Part shown: positions 62,726 through 64,000 of the stretch, piece by piece
Layout of the letters: each line of letters starts with the position of its first letter
Numbering within the stretch: position 1 is the stretch's first letter
Assembly (NCBI RefSeq): GCF_004366715.1
Contig: NZ_SOQZ01000009.1
Location: 1,852 to 65,851 of the forward strand
Direction: 5' to 3'
Length of the DNA stretch: 64,000 nucleotides
From: Meridianimaribacter flavus
GTDB taxonomy: Bacteria; Bacteroidota; Bacteroidia; Flavobacteriales; Flavobacteriaceae
Notes under the pieces: model-generated
The model's database searches: none
Told to the model about the DNA's origin: nothing
Seen by the model: the letters and a program-made list of their open reading frames with translations, nothing else
Made by a program: the position numbers and the translations under genes

Positions 62726-63847
62726 ATGAAACATCTCTACTTATTTTTTACCTTTCTTTTTTGTGTATCTGCAAATGCCCAAAATGAAGACCTTTTAGGC
62801 GAATGGTATTTGTACAATATTAATCGTAACAGTAATACCATTGCTAATATTTATAGTTATGTTACTTTAAACTTAACTGAAGACACAAATAATTCAAATT
62901 TTAATTTCAGTGCAATGTCTTCATGTAATCCAATTTTCTCTGGTGAATATGAAGTTACTTCAAGTGATATAACTATTTTTTCGGCTGATGTAGGTTTAGC
63001 TGATTGTTTCCCTAGCGAAGAATATGAAGGGGAATTTGAGGGCTATTATTTAGGTATTCTTTTAAACGGAGAATCTTATCCTAATGAATTATCTTGGTCC
63101 ATAACAGGAAGTGGAAACGACGCTGTATTGACTCTAACAAAAGCTAATGGAGATTATTTAACTTTTAGCAGACAACAAATGCCAACAGATTTATTTGGTA
63201 ATTGGTTTCTCCATTCATTAGAAGTAAATTCAACCTCTGTAGAAATACCAGAAAGCGCTACGCCTACACTTAATTTTGATAACACTCAAGGTCCAACAAC
63301 TAATGGTTTTGAATTTGAAGGCGAATTGGCTTGTAATAGTTTTTCGGGAGAATTTAGTCATTCTCCAAACAGTACGTTTGATATTCTTTATTATACCGAA
63401 ACTTTAGGTATATGTTCAAGTCCAGATGAAAATAACTTTGAAAGTTCTTATGCTTTGGTATTACCATCTTATGATATTGGAGGCAACTTTGAAACTGTCA
63501 ATTATGAAATTACTGGCACAGGAAATAATCAAACACTAATTATAAACAACATTACCAATAACAGTGTTGCTGTTTATGGCAGACAAACACTATCTTATAC
63601 TGAAAATGAAATAGTAAACTCAATACGTTTAAAAGAAAATCCTGTTAATGAAAACCTAAGTTTTTATAACTTAAATAATGAAAGTGAGTTATTCTTTACT
63701 ATGTATTCAATACAAGGTAAAACTATTACATCACAAAACTTATTAGATGCTGAAATAAATGTTAATCATTTACCATCTGGTATTTATTTTATCACCATTT
63801 CAGACAAGCTGCATAATTCAAAAACACTAAAATTTATTAAATTATAA
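62726..63847 (+). CDS. Secreted protein with T9SS type A sorting domain
   Basis: The ATG at 62726 begins a signal peptide (MKHLYLFFTFLFCVSANAQ). Two similar lipocalin- or META-like beta modules follow (about 20-150 and 155-285), each starting with LLGEWYLYNI or LFGNWFLHSLEVN and holding a Cys pair. The last 75 residues are a type A T9SS sorting domain (IRLKENPVNENLSFYN, LPSGIYFITISDK). Secreted and probably surface-bound; ligand unknown. A terminator follows. Confidence 0.85.
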   Translation: MKHLYLFFTFLFCVSANAQNEDLLGEWYLYNINRNSNTIANIYSYVTLNLTEDTNNSNFNFSAMSSCNPIFSGEYEVTSSDITIFSADVGLADCFPSEEYEGEFEGYYLGILLNGESYPNELSWSITGSGNDAVLTLTKANGDYLTFSRQQMPTDLFGNWFLHSLEVNSTSVEIPESATPTLNFDNTQGPTTNGFEFEGELACNSFSGEFSHSPNSTFDILYYTETLGICSSPDENNFESSYALVLPSYDIGGNFETVNYEITGTGNNQTLIINNITNNSVAVYGRQTLSYTENEIVNSIRLKENPVNENLSFYNLNNESELFFTMYSIQGKTITSQNLLDAEINVNHLPSGIYFITISDKLHNSKTLKFIKL

Positions 63848-63853
63848 AGCACA

Positions 63854-63890
63854 AAAAAAAAGCTCTAGTAAAATCACTAGAGCTTTTTTT
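63854..63890. terminator. Bidirectional terminator at the right end
   Basis: AGCTCTAGT and ACTAGAGCT form a 9-bp stem flanked by an A-run and a T-run, with further A-U pairs extending the stem. Confidence 0.88.
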
Positions 63891-63908
63891 ATATTTTGAA
63901 TTAATAGC

Positions 63909-64000
63909 TTAAAATACCTTGTAGTTTAGTCCTATTTGGATTACACCTGTAGTTGCCTCAGGAACTAACTCTTCATCAAAAACATTTGAGAAACCGTAGT
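63909..64000 (-). CDS. C-terminus of an outer-membrane beta-barrel protein, cut by the window edge
   Basis: Thirty codons before a TAA (63909-63911) read as YGFSNVFDEELVPE...GVIQIGLNYKVF. The alternating hydrophobic pattern and terminal Phe are the mark of a last beta-strand recognised by BAM. The family cannot be told from this piece. Confidence 0.7.
   Translation of the reverse strand, partial: YGFSNVFDEELVPEATTGVIQIGLNYKVF

Overview
This window is a chromosomal segment from a marine-type member of the Flavobacteriaceae (Bacteroidota), of the Olleya/Lacinutrix/Winogradskyella/Psychroserpens kind. The evidence is AT-rich DNA, promoters of the Bacteroidota form TAnnTTTG with few Shine-Dalgarno sequences, type IX secretion (T9SS) sorting domains, a TonB-dependent receptor, and lineage-typical families (DUF3276/PUR, DUF3822, DUF4126, DUF1573, long NusB, 813-residue ThrA fusion). 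The genus is an inference from memory; no search was run.

Layout. 1-1603 (-): start of a giant secreted Cys-rich repeat protein with exact 249-bp repeats. 1994-6592: histidine ammonia-lyase, a lipid-anchored TlpA-type thioredoxin and the NAD(P)HX repair enzyme Nnr. 6671-11523: threonine operon, with an unannotated 35-codon Thr/Ile leader peptide before thrA-thrB-thrC. 11640-17859: DUF202 protein, exported Xaa-Pro aminopeptidase, a missed 50-aa membrane protein ahead of gcvT-glsA-SDR, a 165-bp palindromic intergenic element, phhB and yebC.

17911-26462 is the most unusual part and looks like an integron. A tyrosine recombinase is transcribed leftward. To its right are a divergent promoter and a row of rightward gene cassettes, each followed by an attC-like imperfect palindrome. 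I found five complete sites. The distance from the left AAC to the right GTT is 121, 123, 123, 122 and 120 nt, although the site interiors differ greatly. The recombinase resembles integron integrases in its C-terminal block and its KSPLDLL tail but has no room for the extra IntI domain. Cassette cargo: two small unknown ORFs; Crp-type regulator + NTF2-like + DoxX; a VOC protein; an exported unknown; serine hydrolase + WG-repeat protein; an exported DUF6624-like protein. Decayed half-sites follow at about 26.44, 27.18 and 37.13 kb; the last lies just behind a HEPN-domain gene.

27994-43947 is mostly housekeeping: guaB, a FecA-like TonB receptor, HMG-CoA lyase, a spondin-domain T9SS cargo, pyrD, pepT, yajC, a DUF1573 lipoprotein, nusB, leucine dehydrogenase, an ABC exporter and a PUR-family protein. 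44031-55575: exported M14 carboxypeptidase, two acyltransferases, a bile-acid-symporter-family protein, csaA, a redoxin, a propeller lipoprotein, and a Kdo-related cluster (kdsB, HAD hydrolase, CAT-like acyltransferase, KdnB-like dehydrogenase). 55617-64000: RecD-like helicase, DUF3822, rsmD, RNase P RNA (rnpB, minus strand), dnaX, a lipoprotein, miaE, another T9SS cargo protein and the last codons of a beta-barrel protein. No tRNA, rRNA, CRISPR array or transposase gene was seen.
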